Shown piece after piece: positions 1 to 12,529 of a DNA stretch of 64,000 bases (its first letter is position 1; each line of letters starts with the position of its first letter). The position numbers and the translations under genes are program-made. The stretch is from contig OZ234502.1 in the NCBI GenBank assembly GCA_965153455.1, forward strand, positions 1,219,267-1,283,266. The letters are read 5' to 3'. This DNA comes from Sphagnum compactum (taxonomy: Eukaryota > Bryophyta > Sphagnopsida > Sphagnales). Below the pieces are notes generated by a model. That model saw only the letters and a program-made list of their open reading frames with translations. It made no database searches and was not told where the DNA came from.

Positions 1-24
1 TATCACAAAATTCCAATAAAATTT

Positions 25-430
25 GTGTAAAAATCATAAAATAATAGGTTTGTGTAAAATTTATGGGCTTCAAAAATGTAAAAATGACATGATGATAATA
101 ATAATAATTTTATATAGATGATGTGTCTTTTGTATTTGTGATGTTTTGATGTGAAGTATATATGATTTACATTTTAACTAAATTTATGCAATTGTCATGA
201 TGTAATTTTGCATAAAACTATGCAATTTTTGTGTATTAAACATGAACATTCACGTATGTCATTCGAAAACAATGTTTTATCCATTTGAATTATTAAAGAT
301 ATTGAATATGTACAAATATTGTTCATATTAACCATAGCATGAAATTCATGCAATTTTTTATGAACCTATGAAAATTGAATTTCACACAAAATTTGTACAA
401 ACCTATGAAGTTTGGTAAGTTTGTGATGTG
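25..430 (+). repeat. Long AT-rich repeat, copy A
   Basis: About 400 bp that recurs, diverged, at 871-1270 in the same orientation and at 1690-2100 in inverted orientation. Shared blocks include ATCATAAAAT, GATGTGTCTTTT, GATGTTTTGATGTGAA, CATGCAATTTTTGTGTATTAAA-like text and ACAAACCTATGAA. The copy probably continues left of the window. It has no coding capacity and is most likely part of a non-autonomous transposon; the family is not identified. Confidence 0.7.
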
Positions 431-870
431 TTCCTAGCATGAGATGGGAAAGGTCATTGGAAGTTGTTCCTACATCCAAGTATGATCCATATCATCATAA
501 AACCAACCAAATTATTACAAACAACAGTTACAACACCAAAGGATTTTTAAAATGCTTTTAATGGGCCACTGTAAAACTTGATGGTAATTCCCCAACCCCA
601 AACCTTGTCCACAGTGCCAAAAACATCACAAAAGCAACAATCCCATTATAGATGCCAATTACAAAATGTAGGAAATTTTTAAATGTTATCACTATTCTAT
701 TACAAAACCTAAGTAATAATCTCACAACCCATACAATTTAGTGAATAGAGCAAGTGGCATAGGATAGGAATGGGAAATAAATTTGTAAGGAGTATAGTGT
801 AAAGAAATCCTATGCATTAATTCATAAAATAATGGCAAAGGTAATAGAGAAGCGCACTTCATCACACACA
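431..870. other. Spacer between repeat copies A and B
   Basis: Non-repetitive AT-rich sequence. I see no convincing gene, RNA or element; the short reading frame on the - strand (722-934) has no recognisable motif. Confidence 0.5.
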
Positions 871-1270
871 TGTGAAAATCATAAAACAATACATTAGTGC
901 AAAATCTATGGACTTCAAAATGTAAAAATGGCACTAGAAAAAAATTATTCTTATATAAATGATGTGTCTTTTCTATTTATGATGTTTTGATGTGAAATAT
1001 GTACAATCTACATTTAAACTAAATCCATGCAATTATCATGATATATTTTTGCATAAATTAAACCATGCAATTTTTGTGTATTAAAAATAAACATTCACAT
1101 ATGTCATTTCAAAAAAAGTCTCGTTTGTTTGAATATTTAAGATATTGAATACATATAAATGTTGTCCATATTAATCATAACATGGAATTCATGCGATTTT
1201 TGTATGAACCCATGAAAACCAAATTTCACATAAAATTTGTACAAACTTATGAAGCAGTTTGTGATGTAAA
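871..1270 (+). repeat. Long AT-rich repeat, copy B
   Basis: Diverged direct copy of 25-430, following the same order of blocks from the ATCATAAAAC block to GAAGCAGTTTGTGATG. With copy C at 1690-2100 it makes an inverted pair with arms of about 400 bp around a spacer of about 420 bp, so a transcript through the region could fold into a long hairpin. Confidence 0.7.
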
Positions 1271-1689
1271 TTATTCATTGGTTCTTTTGATTCCATTGAA
1301 CCCATTCATATGAGTTTTGTGATGATAGAGTAGAAAAAGACCCCACTTCAAAAAAATCATGTTTGACAATCAATTATAATATTTCAAGAATCAAAATGAA
1401 ACAATTAATTGGATTTGAAAGATTATGGTTTGAAAACGTACCAATTTGACTTAAATCACGAACATGCCATTTGGCCAAGCTACCAACATCAAAAATAAAA
1501 ACACAAGCACTTGAATACATGCCATTCTTAAAGAAGATCGTATTGAAAGTGATACAAAAACTTTTTAAAACTCATGAACATTGTTATGGAAGCACAAATT
1601 ACAAAGAATTTTTGATATACAATACTACAAATGTTACATGGAAACAAAAATTGTTTAGATTTTGAATGTCACATGAAAAAAATTTGAAA

Positions 1690-2100
1690 ATTCATGAGAA
1701 TTCATCACAAACTTACTTACCTTCATAGGTTCATACAAATTTTGTGTAAAACCCAGTTTTCATAGGTTTGTACAAAAATTATCTGAATTATGTACTATGG
1801 TTAATAAGAATGAAATTTGTACATACTCAATATTTTAAATATTCAAATGTTCATGTTTTATACACAAAAAATGCATAGTTTAATCCAAAATTACATCACA
1901 ACAGTTGCACATGTTTAATTAAAATGTAAAGTGTACATACTTCACATCAAGACATCACACATTAAAAAAATAAAATCATTTGTATATAAGTAATATATAT
2001 TCTTCGTGTCATTTTTTCACTTTGAAACCCATTGATTTTGTATAGACATATTGTTTTATGATTTTCATGTAGATTCTATTGAAATTTCATGATATTGTAA
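1690..2100 (-). repeat. Long AT-rich repeat, copy C (inverted)
   Basis: Reverse-complement copy of the family at 25-430 and 871-1270. It starts with the complement of the TTTGTGATG end (CATCACAAACTTAC) and ends with the complement of the ATCATAAAA start (TTTTATGATTTTCATG). The spacer 1271-1689 shows no recognised gene. Confidence 0.68.
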
Positions 2101-2350
2101 GTTTATGATGTTGTTGTGGCTAAGAAGCACAATTATATAAATGTTTTGATATAAAAAAATGCAAGTGTTGCAAGAAAAAAAAATTGCCTATATTTTGAAA
2201 GACATTTGAAACACAATTGCAAGTTTAGGCTTGAGAGGTGAAATTTTATGCCAAATTCCAATATTTGCCAAGATAATGAATGAGTTCTATATGTAAAGTC
2301 TCTTTGGATCTTTATTATCCTTGCACTTGGAATCTTTAAATAATTCTTGA

Positions 2351-2895
2351 TTAATTATGGCCGCCATCCATTATCCTCAAAATATCTTCGGTTTGGTTGG
2401 TACTTTCTTCTAGTTCAATGATGCAAAATAAACATTCAATACTAATTTCATCCTCATTTCTTAATATGTTTTGAAACAAAAAACAAATGAAGATGTCGAG
2501 AATAAAAACAACATCCAAATTGAACTTGCACAACAACAAAAGTTTTTTTTTAATCCAAAATGCATTCTCAACAATAAACCGACTACATTTATCTTTTTGA
2601 TTGAATTTTTTTTTCAAAATTATGTGAATTTTTTCTTCCTTAAAAGCTGTCATAATCCAATTGATGAGAGAATAACCCTCATCACCTAACAAGTATGGTG
2701 GAATGTCATCTCCACAACCTTTACTAACATCAAACAAATCATCATATTGCACATGTTTAAACAAGACTCTAAAATCATTCACATTGCCTAGCAAACCTTG
2801 GCAAACATTATGAAACCTCTTATTACAGTTTACAACAACTTGAACTACTATGAAATACCCACTTGTCTTGAAATAGGATTGTCCTTTACAAAAGG
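2351..2895 (-). pseudogene. PIF/Harbinger-type (DDE_Tnp_4) transposase fragment
   Basis: On the - strand an open frame runs from about 2895 to the stop at 2351. Read in order it shows GYFIVVQVVVNCNKRF, LLGNVNDFRVL, PPYLLGDEGYSLINWIM and SRFIVENAFW. These are the spaced blocks of the HARBI1-like DDE nuclease: the VVxxNxRF and G(S/N)xxDxRVL block, the GDxGYxLxxWxMT block with a catalytic Asp, and the final VENAF block that follows the acidic residue. The N-terminal part with the first catalytic Asp is missing and an in-frame TAA lies just upstream, so this is a broken relic. No terminal inverted repeats or partner MYB-like gene were recognised. The family call comes from remembered motifs, not a search. 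Confidence 0.72.
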
Positions 2896-5060
2896 AGAGG
2901 AAGATTTAGAAATTAGGATATGTTAAGCTGTTGATGCGCAAAACATTCTGTAAGATGGGTTACATGTCTCTGAAGGCTTGTTCACAAGTATAATCCCTTG
3001 TTTCCTTCATTGATTGAGAGTACTTTTATTTGCATGATGAATTAAAGCAAAAACACGTGTGGGACTGGTAGAACGCTACTAATATCTCAGAAGAAACCTA
3101 CAAAGGTCAGAAAAAAACTTTAAAACCTAAGTGCAACTGGTAGAAGACCACCAATTTTAGGTTTATTAAAACTTTCAGGAACCTAAGAAACCTAAAAGGT
3201 TCTGAATAAGACCTTTTAAACTTGTTACAATTTGTAAAATGCCTTGAGGTGGATTCACATCAGGGGTTACTATAGATATTTTAATTCATTTAATCCTCTT
3301 GTTCAGGATTAAAATGATTAAATTATCCCCTGTGTGGTTCACACAAAGGGTATAGAGAAAATAGGATGATGTGTTAATTTAACCTTATGATGAACCATTC
3401 ACATAGAGGGGGTGAGTTTGGATTGTGCATTTGATGATCTAAACGGGCCCTAGCCTTATTTATGGTAACCTTCTCCCTCAAATCAGATATTGAACATAGT
3501 CAATTGTTTGGTATTGTCAATTGTACTGATTATGGGACACATCAGAGGATAAGTTATGAAGTTCAGGCAACCAACTACCACGAATGTGCAAAAAGTTGTT
3601 TGAGAGGTACCAAAATGCTAGAAAGCAACAAAATATGTGATATAACTCTGGAACTCATTTCAATGGTGTGCTGCCACACAAGTGTGATGCTCCCTACAAT
3701 AACAGCTACTCCGAATACTACTTGCCCTTCCTCAACATACAAAATCGACATACTTATATGGGACTTTGCCACTCAAGAAGCACTTCACAAATTTGTACTG
3801 CCTCATCCTATGCCCCCTTTTTTAGGATGTTGTAGTCTGTCACCTTCAGTGTTCTCGGTCTTTCCTTTTTATTTCATAACAGAAAGGGGCAGCATATTTG
3901 AAAAACTTTTTTTTTTTTTTTTGTTGCAATCAATTGATGAGGTTTTGAATCTATTGAAGCCCTTCTTTTCCTCAATTTGCTTCTTTTTAAGCAATGCTAT
4001 CCAATACCAATTTCTGTGATTTTTTAAAATAACACTCACCTTTTATGCATAAGGGTTGATTTTAGAATACTTGACCTGATAACCACTGAGCATAATGCTT
4101 AAATGAAGCTTATCAAAATAAATAAAATTTTCATTTCTTGTGCAATTCTCACAATTGCCAACCCACATTAGTCAAATTCAAATTAAAAGAGAAGTTGATA
4201 AAATGAAGCTAAAGTTGAAGAGGTGTAGCCAAATGAAAAGTAATAGTTCAAAGGTTATAACCATGAAAGATTCAAGAACATGTTGAGACTTGGGATGAGA
4301 AATGGAAAGGTACAAGCTAATTTTTTGTTTTCATCATGAATTTAGAAGAATTGAAGATATATTTCATAGGATAAGATATCTCAAAGCATTTATCCTTCTT
4401 TAATCCCAATGGCGCATCACTTGCCAACTCATTTTTGAGATTAATTTACTCATTTTGTGTGAAAGGAATAAAATTATAATTGATTTATTCTCTTAGTTTT
4501 TTCCCTTTACCATTGTGATATGCCAGTTTATTCCCTCCTATAATTATCTACATATCTTAAGGTTCATGGTAACATTTGACTCGTGTTTTACAATAGGTAA
4601 AGCCCTCAGGTGAGGGCAATTGTAGGGCCAGACTTGGAAACCACCTTGGCTTAGGCCCTTTATTTTGACAATGTCCCCATCTTGGGGCCTTACTCTACAT
4701 GTAAGACCTTGTAGGATTATTATTTAGGTGTCCTTGGAGGGTAAGCTCCTCTCATTAACTTCTTGTCCATGAAGAACAAAGTGAAAAATGAATTGCCTAT
4801 AGGAACAGGAAGTGCTTGCCCTCTTTCTTTTTCCATCATACCCGCTGGGCATCATGAGAAAAATGATTTAAAAATAAAAATTGTAGGAGTCTTACACACA
4901 GGAAAGACCTTGGCCATGGGCTTTACCGGATTGGGCCCGCACTCAGCTCCACCTTGTACAGCCCTGTCTTCCTAACCTCCAAAGCTGGATGGATTCACAC
5001 CAAGATGATAAATGGGATAAACTAAAAGAAAAAACTAATCCTCAGGCTATCCAATTCAAA
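2896..5060. other. Intergenic, no supported gene
   Basis: AT-rich DNA with a T-run near 3907. A 185-codon frame at 3462-4019 has no recognisable domain and ends in low-complexity Phe-rich text, so I do not call it a gene. Confidence 0.5.
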
Positions 5061-5063
5061 CAA

Positions 5064-5350
5064 GGGCTGTGTCACACTGGGGCCTTGCCATTTAAATTAA
5101 AAATTATCTTAAGGCAGAAGAAGAATTATGGAAACTCAAATATTTCACCATGCAAAAATACCTAATCTTCAAAAAATCATCTAAAAGAAACCAAGATATT
5201 GTAACTCCATATAAGTAATCTCAAGTTTCAACAAAAGCCAAAATATCATCTTTCAAAAATCCTCGTAAAAAAATAGACCTATTACCTAGAGGCCATTATC
5301 CCTTAAGCTACTATGCTCTATAATGACTGTGAACACAGTATCCTTGCCTT
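5064..5350 (+). repeat. Dispersed repeat family, copy 1
   Basis: Begins GCTGTGTCACACTG and contains GCCTTGCCATTTA, AAAAATCATCTAAAAGAAACC, CCAAAATATCATC and CCCTTAAGCTAC, in the same order as 6379-6665 and (internally deleted) 16010-16205. It is probably a non-autonomous mobile element. Copies are diverged and no target duplication was recognised. Confidence 0.7.
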
Positions 5351-6378
5351 GGTAGGCAACAAACAAGGGGCAAACTGACTTGGTAAATGGCATGGCATTG
5401 GGGTTAAGAGGGGGATAAATGTGTGAATATCTTAACCCCAAAAATTAATATCTTCATTTTTCTAGATTTGGGATCAAGGTAGGCCGGAATGAGGAGGTAA
5501 GTTTGGCCCCTTGATTTCAAAAGGTTTTTTCATTTTTTCTCAAAATCTCTGTTTTATCTGCCTCATGTTCGTCAGTTCTATTGATGTTGTGGCCAACATA
5601 CTCTCTTTCATGTAAGAGAGCAGTATGATTGGTGGGAGATGTCAGGGGTTTTTTTGTGGGGCAGCCTGAATAAACGTTTCCAGTTTTGCCCGGAATTTTC
5701 AGGCGTCTTGGAGCATTTTCCTGGGTCTTTTGCAAATTAACTTCAATTTTTGGCTAGCATCGTAGCAAAACTTTCTCATCTTTTTTCCAGAATGCCCAAT
5801 TTGGGCAGCATGGGAAAGATTTCTAGGTTTACCCAAGCTGCCCAAACTTTTTGGGTAATTTTTTCTCCTACATTTGACAGATTCTTTTTTAGGCGACCAA
5901 AAATGTGTTGGTCCACAACAGTGTGGATTGGCTGCTGGGGTGATGGAAATTTCTGGGAAAAACATATGGTCCTTTTTGTGTGAACACACACGTGCGCGCC
6001 CCCCCCCCCCCCCCTCCCCCTCTCTTTTTTTAGGGGATTTTCGCAACTTGGCAAAAAAAATTCAGAAAATTCAGAAAATACAAAAAAGTTGTGTTTTTAA
6101 GGAAAAAGTTTCGCCATTTTTGAAATCAAATTAATTAAATTAGCTACATCTTGTCCTAGGTCACCAGTTGTCACTTGTAGCAGCACACTTTTGTAAAAAT
6201 GCTACAGCCCACCTAGGACAGTCCTTGAAAATGGATCCACTTGAGGAATTTGAAAAAATGGTGCACAATCGTATCTTCCATCAATTTGGTGTGTTCTTCT
6301 ATAAATTTTAACAGATATAGAATAAAGGCATGACGATAGCCACAAAAGAAGACCATTGGAAAACCTAAGAAACAAGGA
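5351..6378. other. Spacer between dispersed-repeat copies
   Basis: About 1 kb with overlapping short frames on both strands and a run of about 18 C near 6000-6016. Pieces recur near 16220-16500, some inverted: CCTCAAGTAGGTG at 16.25 kb against CCACTTGAGGAAT at 6.24 kb, and GGACAGTCC-like text. It is therefore likely part of the same larger element. No gene supported. Confidence 0.5.
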
Positions 6379-6665
6379 GTGTGTCACACTGCAGCCTTGC
6401 CATTTACATTAAAAAGTATCTTAAGGCAAAAGAAGAATTATGGGAACTCAAATATTTGACCATGCAAAACTATAATCTTCAAAAAATCCTCTAAAAGAAA
6501 CCAAAATCCTTCACAAGATTATAACTCTATAACTGATCTCAATTTTCAACACAAGCCAAAATATCATCTGTCAAAAGTCCCCATACAAAAATAGAACTAT
6601 TACCTACTTAGGGGCCAAAATCCCTTAAGCTACAATATACTCTATAATGAACTAAACACAATATC
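6379..6665 (+). repeat. Dispersed repeat family, copy 2
   Basis: Same order of blocks as 5064-5350, starting GTGTGTCACACTGCAGCC and ending near TCTATAATGAACTAAACAC. It keeps the segment CTTAAGGCAAAAGAAGAATT that is deleted from copy 3. Confidence 0.7.
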
Positions 6666-9600
6666 GGACGGACAATAAAGGATTGCAGAGCGACTAGAGC
6701 AATATAGATCATTTATGTGCTGAGACTATTTGCAATAACCAGCACCCTCTCACCAGTTACATAGTCCATAGTGTTGTCTGTCTGGCAAAATTGGGCTTAC
6801 TGCCCTAAATGCCAACCCCCCCCCTTTTCGACAAGTCCTTCCTCTACACACACACAAAGGGGATGACAATTGACAAGTAGGTTCAAGTACATTAAAATGA
6901 GCTGTTAAGGCTTATCCATCCAAACATGGTTTCCCATCACAAGGGTACACACTACCTACTACTCAGTCCTCCTAGTCCTACACACTTTGACGTGGAGGTG
7001 ATGCAAAGTACCAACTTACACCACTTCTGTGTACCCACTTCAATCCTCAATTCAATTTGACCTCTCTCATTCATTCATGAGTAATTCATGAATGATGAAA
7101 AATAGCAATTGGTTCCAAGTTGGCCTAGGTGTGTGTGCTTATCAGTGTTGGCTAGTTATTTAGAAAACACCTGGTTATCAACCCAGTTATTGATAACCTA
7201 CCATTCTGTTATCGATCTTTTTGAAAATTGATTAAAAAAAAACCTACCTCAATAGAGGGTTTATTTTAAGGATTTTGTGATGTGGCCAAAGTGATGATCA
7301 TCCAAAAAATCATTTCGCCAAATTTGGCTACATACTAGATATGAAAGTAGGAAAAAAACAGAATTCTTCTATATTCTTGGCTACCTACTGGAACTTATCA
7401 TAACAATCTAGTAATGTGAAAAAAGTATTCTTCAAAATTTGGTGAATTAGATTAATTTTTTTCATGAAAAATCCTCTCTATAGGTTGAAATCAGGTCGAA
7501 ATTTGGTGACAATTTGCCTATGAAAGAAACACTGACCTACCTACCTGCGTGGTTTTGAATTTTCAAATTCTAATAACCTACCTAGATGACCCAGTTATTG
7601 TCCAGGTAGGTTCTGAATCTTAAAATACAAAACATGCTTAATATAAAAAGCAGAAATAAATAAAGAAATAAATGAAAATGAAAAGAAGTCTTATAATTTG
7701 TGTTTAACCAAGAATATAATTGTTGATTTTCAATTGAGCATTTAAGAATTGACCCTTAAGCATAAGCAAAGGTTATTACTCTAAAAATATAATTTGTGTA
7801 TAACCAAGAATTTTAAATGTGTTAATCTTTCGATTAATGGAATGATTTTTCTTTGTGAAAATTTATTCAACATTGGATATACATGTGGTTGATTTCTATT
7901 GATGTTATGCAACAACTTGCACATATGTATGTGGTTATGCGAGGTTTTATTTGAATTTGAAAATATGTAAAAAAATAATGATAATAATTTATTTTTAAAA
8001 ATTTACATTTTTTAAATACATAACTTTTCATGTTACAAAAACATGAAATTATGGAAATATCTTGGATTTTAATTTTTTATTGTCAATCACAATATTAGAT
8101 TTGGATAAAATTCTAATAAGTCGATAATATTATTATCATAAAGTGCCTAATCAAACCATTTTGTTTTTGGTGACATTAGGGTCAATGATTGATTGGCAAT
8201 GTTCCATTTGAGTATTAAGAATTTGTTCAACTTTTGTAATGGGCATTGCAATGGATGGAGATGAAACCTCATTGCAAGGCATATTTGTAATTTATTCATT
8301 TTTTTTGTACATATTGAATATGATTTTTAATGTGTTTTTTTTTTTGTAATACTTCTATTCCAAGAAATATTCAATTATGAGACAATAAAATACAATGGTG
8401 AATTCCAATTGTCTGTCAAAATGTCCATCAATGTAAAGTCAATATTTTGATTTAATGTAAAGTTTAATTTGGTTGTGAGAATTGAATAGGAGGTTGTTGC
8501 ATTATTGATTTTGAAATTGATGAAAATCTGTCCAAATTTATGGTCACTTTGGAATCAGTTGTTTAAAAAACATGCAAAAACCCAAGTACATCATTATCAT
8601 ACTCAATTTGGTTCAAAATGTTGAGAGTTGTAGGTTACATATTAGAGGATGGATTATTGAAAATCTATTCCATATTGAAAGATTATGTGTTTTAATATTT
8701 ATCGTATATTGGCCTTATAAATATTATATTATTTGGTTATTGTGAAAACTCCCCACAAGCTTCCATTCTAGCACTTTGTGCCATTTTTGTCATATATTCA
8801 TGTTCAATTGTCATTGTACCTTGATGTAAATCAAACAAAAAATTCGGATTTAAGTTTTAAATGCAACATTGTTGGGCTTTCTTTGTATTTAATTATAAAC
8901 ATTAATTTGAATGTGCCATACAATTTTGCTTCAATTGAAGAGATGGTAATTGATTCTACCCACAAATAAGAAATGAAATAAAATAAAATTGCTTACTTCA
9001 TATTTAAAGTTGAAGTTCCATAGGAAGGCTATATGAATGCAAAATGTTCAAATCATGAATCAACACGATTTGGTGTAAATGTTTCCATAACAATGAATTG
9101 AGATTCAATGGAATATACATGTAAAATTAAAGTGTATTGTAGATTGCCTTTATTGAAAAAAAATAAATCACTTAAAAACTAGTATAAAATATTACTTTTG
9201 TTGGGAGAACCACTTACATTGGAAAATTTCTTGAAATAGGAAAAATGATAAATTTTCATACATTGTAAAAAACAATTACGTATAAAAATGCTTACATTGA
9301 AAAAAAACTTACATGTAAAATTATTTTGCAAACAAATTATATAGTAAGGGTTGTTCAACCAAATTTGTGATATAAAAAGTATTCATATATTTGAATTATT
9401 TGAATACTAATAACAACTATAGAAGGGTCACATTAAAATTCATCAACAAGATGTTCAAGAGGTTTTTTGCTTGGAAACCAATTCAACTCATCAAAGTCAA
9501 GCTTACATTTCACACTATGTTGCACATCCTCATTATTAAAAATTGCATTAAGAGTTGCAACCAAATATGCACCACACAAACTTCATTTTGCTTTTGGGGA

Positions 9601-10639
9601 AACTTATTGAACATCTTCATTAAAACCAACAATGCAAGATGTGGGTCATAAAAATTTACCACAAATCCAAATTGAGATGAAGAATTGAACTTGTTTAGGA
9701 CAAGATAAATTCAAGAATGCAAACTTCGTTATATGCAGAATTATGTCCAACCATTTGCCCTTAATGGTTTGCAACACTTGTTTGTCATTCATTGAAATGG
9801 AACCACAAAAAGAACCATTTTTCTAAACCTTTGATTTTGAACAATAAGCATTACAATGCACATCACCAATTGGTGAGATGATGATATCCATTACATGACA
9901 ATTTTCACAAACTTTTTGGAATGGAGGTGCCATAAGACTAATCATGGACAACATTCCAATAACTTGAAAAAGTATGGATTACGATTTAGGATAGCCAACA
10001 CATGATCAAAACAAATTTTTAGATCAATACATACATGTGAACTTTTACTTTGGGTTTAAATACACAAACATGAGCCACAATTGCTCACTAAAGCCATTTT
10101 TTTTCAAGAATATTCTTGGCATTTTTTTAAAAAAATGTCCTTAAAGTTTTTCAAGTCTTCTTTCTACTATTATATTAAATTTTATATTGAAAATTTGTCC
10201 AAAACAAAGTAGGCATGTAATAAAATTTACCAAAAATAGCTAGGTTTGAATCATTTTACATTGTAAACACTAATAGAAAAATGGATTTTATGACAACATA
10301 TATGATTGCATTTTTAATCATGTATAACAATGGTGACTAAATGATTACATAATTTATAAAGCCACATTCTTTATGCCATTAGTCCTTCCCATGATTCTAT
10401 TTGTAAGTGACTAATTTTTTCATAACTATAATTTTATATGGCACACTCATAAAAACCATCCAACGATTTGAATTGACCTTTTTATGTTGTTGGATTAAAT
10501 TATTAATTTAAAAAATGGAAGCATAGGTATCCATTGAGATGATGCCACATGGCACGCATAAACATCCATTTGAGGTGTTGTCACACTGAGCCTAGGCATC
10601 AAATGAGGTGTTGCCATGTGACAAGCCTAGATTTAGGCA
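6666..10639. other. AT-rich intergenic DNA
   Basis: About 4 kb with no reading frame carrying a recognisable domain. Frames at 8778-8969 and 9391-9651 are short and AT-driven. At 9.4-10.1 kb the - strand looks weakly protein-like (Cys/His-containing stretches), but I could not assign it. Confidence 0.45.
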
Positions 10640-12310
10640 TCTAATACCTCAGCATGACACCATAGGTTAGGAACCTAGGCACCTCGGCCATTAAGTTCGG
10701 CACCTTAGGCCATTAAGTTTGGCACATTAAGCATTTAGGCTATAAAGCTAACCCCATAGGTAACCTACCATGGTTATTTAATTTAAGTTAGGTAGGTTAA
10801 CTTAGCAACCTAGCTTAAGTTGGTTAGGCTAAATAGGTTGTAAGATTGAGGACTTAAACCCCTCACTTTCATGTTGAAGGGCCAAGTCCTCAACCATTGC
10901 ACTACATCTCTTTTATGTGAACAAGTAGGTCAACAAATTATTTCAACCCATTCTTTTAACCTATTTAAATAACCTAATTAAAATATTGTAGCCTAGCCTA
11001 AGTTAGGTACCTAAGCTAACATAGGTTGTCCATGCTTAATAATGAAGCTAATTTAAGTTGTTTACGTTATATTTAAGTTATATGTAGGCTACACCTAAGT
11101 TATGTAAGTTATACTTAGGTTATGCCTAAGTTATAATATGTACGTTATGCCTAGGCTATGTGGGGTTGTAGCTAGGTTACGTAAGTTATATCTAGGCTAT
11201 ATAGGCTAAACTTAGGTTATCTAGGCTTATATTTAGGTTGTATAAGATATATTTAAACTATACCTAGGCTATTTAGGGTTGTAATTAGGCTCTACATAAG
11301 GTTATACTTAAGCTATGTAAGTAATGCCTAGGTTATATATAAGATATGTAAGGCTATATATAGGTTATGTACATCTATATTTAGGCTATATCTGAACTAT
11401 GTAGGGATAATACTTAGGTTATAAAGGCTATATAAAAGGCTATATAAAAAGCTATATGGTATATTTGGCTATGTAGGCTATGCCTAGGTTATACCTAGCT
11501 TGGGTTATACCTACGCTATATGTAGGTTATAACTAAGCTATGTAAGTAGATATTTTAAATATATTTAAGCAATATAAGGTTAAACCAAAGCTATGTAGGC
11601 TATGTCTAGTTTATACCTAGGATTATATGTAAGTTATGTAGCGTTATATCTAGGTTACACCTGGGCTACATAAGGCTATACTTTAACTATATAGGTGCCA
11701 TAGATCATAGGGTTATACCTAGGGATATATATCAATAAATGTAAATCATCACATTAAAACATGTAAAAATCACAACCTTCTTCAAGTTTAATAATGCATA
11801 GTAGAGTTTACAATAACCCATGTAAGAAATTTAAACAATTGACACTTTTATTTTAACATAAAAAGATTGTTTTATGATTTTTTTTGCCTATAGTCATATT
11901 CTTGTAAAAGTTTATATGGAATGTGAATATACACATTTAAATCAGAATTCATTAATGTCACAAAAAAGTGGTCACCAAGGGTGTGATTATAAAGGGGGTG
12001 TGTTGGCTATGTAGGTTAAACCTAGGCTATGTTTATGTTATGTAGGCTATGCCTCTAGGCTACATAGGTTATAATTAAGCTATGTAGGCATATACATAAA
12101 CTACAACATAACTTTGTAACTAGGATATGTAAAATTATACCTAGGTTATAATTAGGTTATATATAAGATATGTATGTTGTCTAGGCTATACATACGTTAT
12201 CCCTAATATACCTAAGCTATGATTACTTAGGTAATATGCATATATATATATATATATATATAGGCTATATTGGTACAATATAGTACCTAGGTTATGTAAG
12301 GAATGTAAAC
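10640..12310. repeat. Long degenerate TAGGTTAT/TAGGCTAT satellite
   Basis: From about 10.64 kb to 11.72 kb, and again 11.99-12.31 kb, the sequence is built from variants of CCTAGGTTATGTAGGCTATA. Units TAGGTTAT, TAGGCTAT, ACCTAAGTTA and GTAAGTTAT repeat every 8-20 bp with many point changes. An (AT)n run lies at about 12241-12262. The stretch 11.72-11.99 kb is ordinary AT-rich DNA inside it. No coding capacity. Confidence 0.8.
10845..10910 (-). repeat. tRNA-like (Pol III promoter) head, possible SINE
   Basis: On the - strand a box-A-like TAGTGCAATGG (10894-10904) is followed about 34 bp downstream by a box-B-like GGTTTAAGTCC (10850-10860), matching the order and spacing of an internal tRNA promoter. 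The folded arms do not look like an intact tRNA, so a tRNA-derived SINE or tRNA relic is more likely. No tail or target duplication was identified. Confidence 0.4.
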
Positions 12311-12529
12311 TATATATACCAATTAAAGTAGCGGATATAATTTTTAAAAAAAAATTGGTACTTTTTATTCATTAGATTAATTTCAAAATTTGAAGATAAG
12401 TATATCAATATATTAAAAATAAAATTATATAAAAAAATTCATTCATTAGTTTTTAAAAAAAAATGAAATATAAAAATTCAAATAATGGTTTCAATTGCTT
12501 TTGTACATGTTTGCAAACATGCATCTTTT

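Noticed and set aside
3462-4019. 185-codon + strand frame
   Set aside because: No recognisable motif, low-complexity end, no supporting start or splice context.
5776-6134. Overlapping short frames on both strands around the poly-C run
   Set aside because: No motif; Pro/Gly-rich text comes directly from the C run, and the region belongs to a dispersed repeat.
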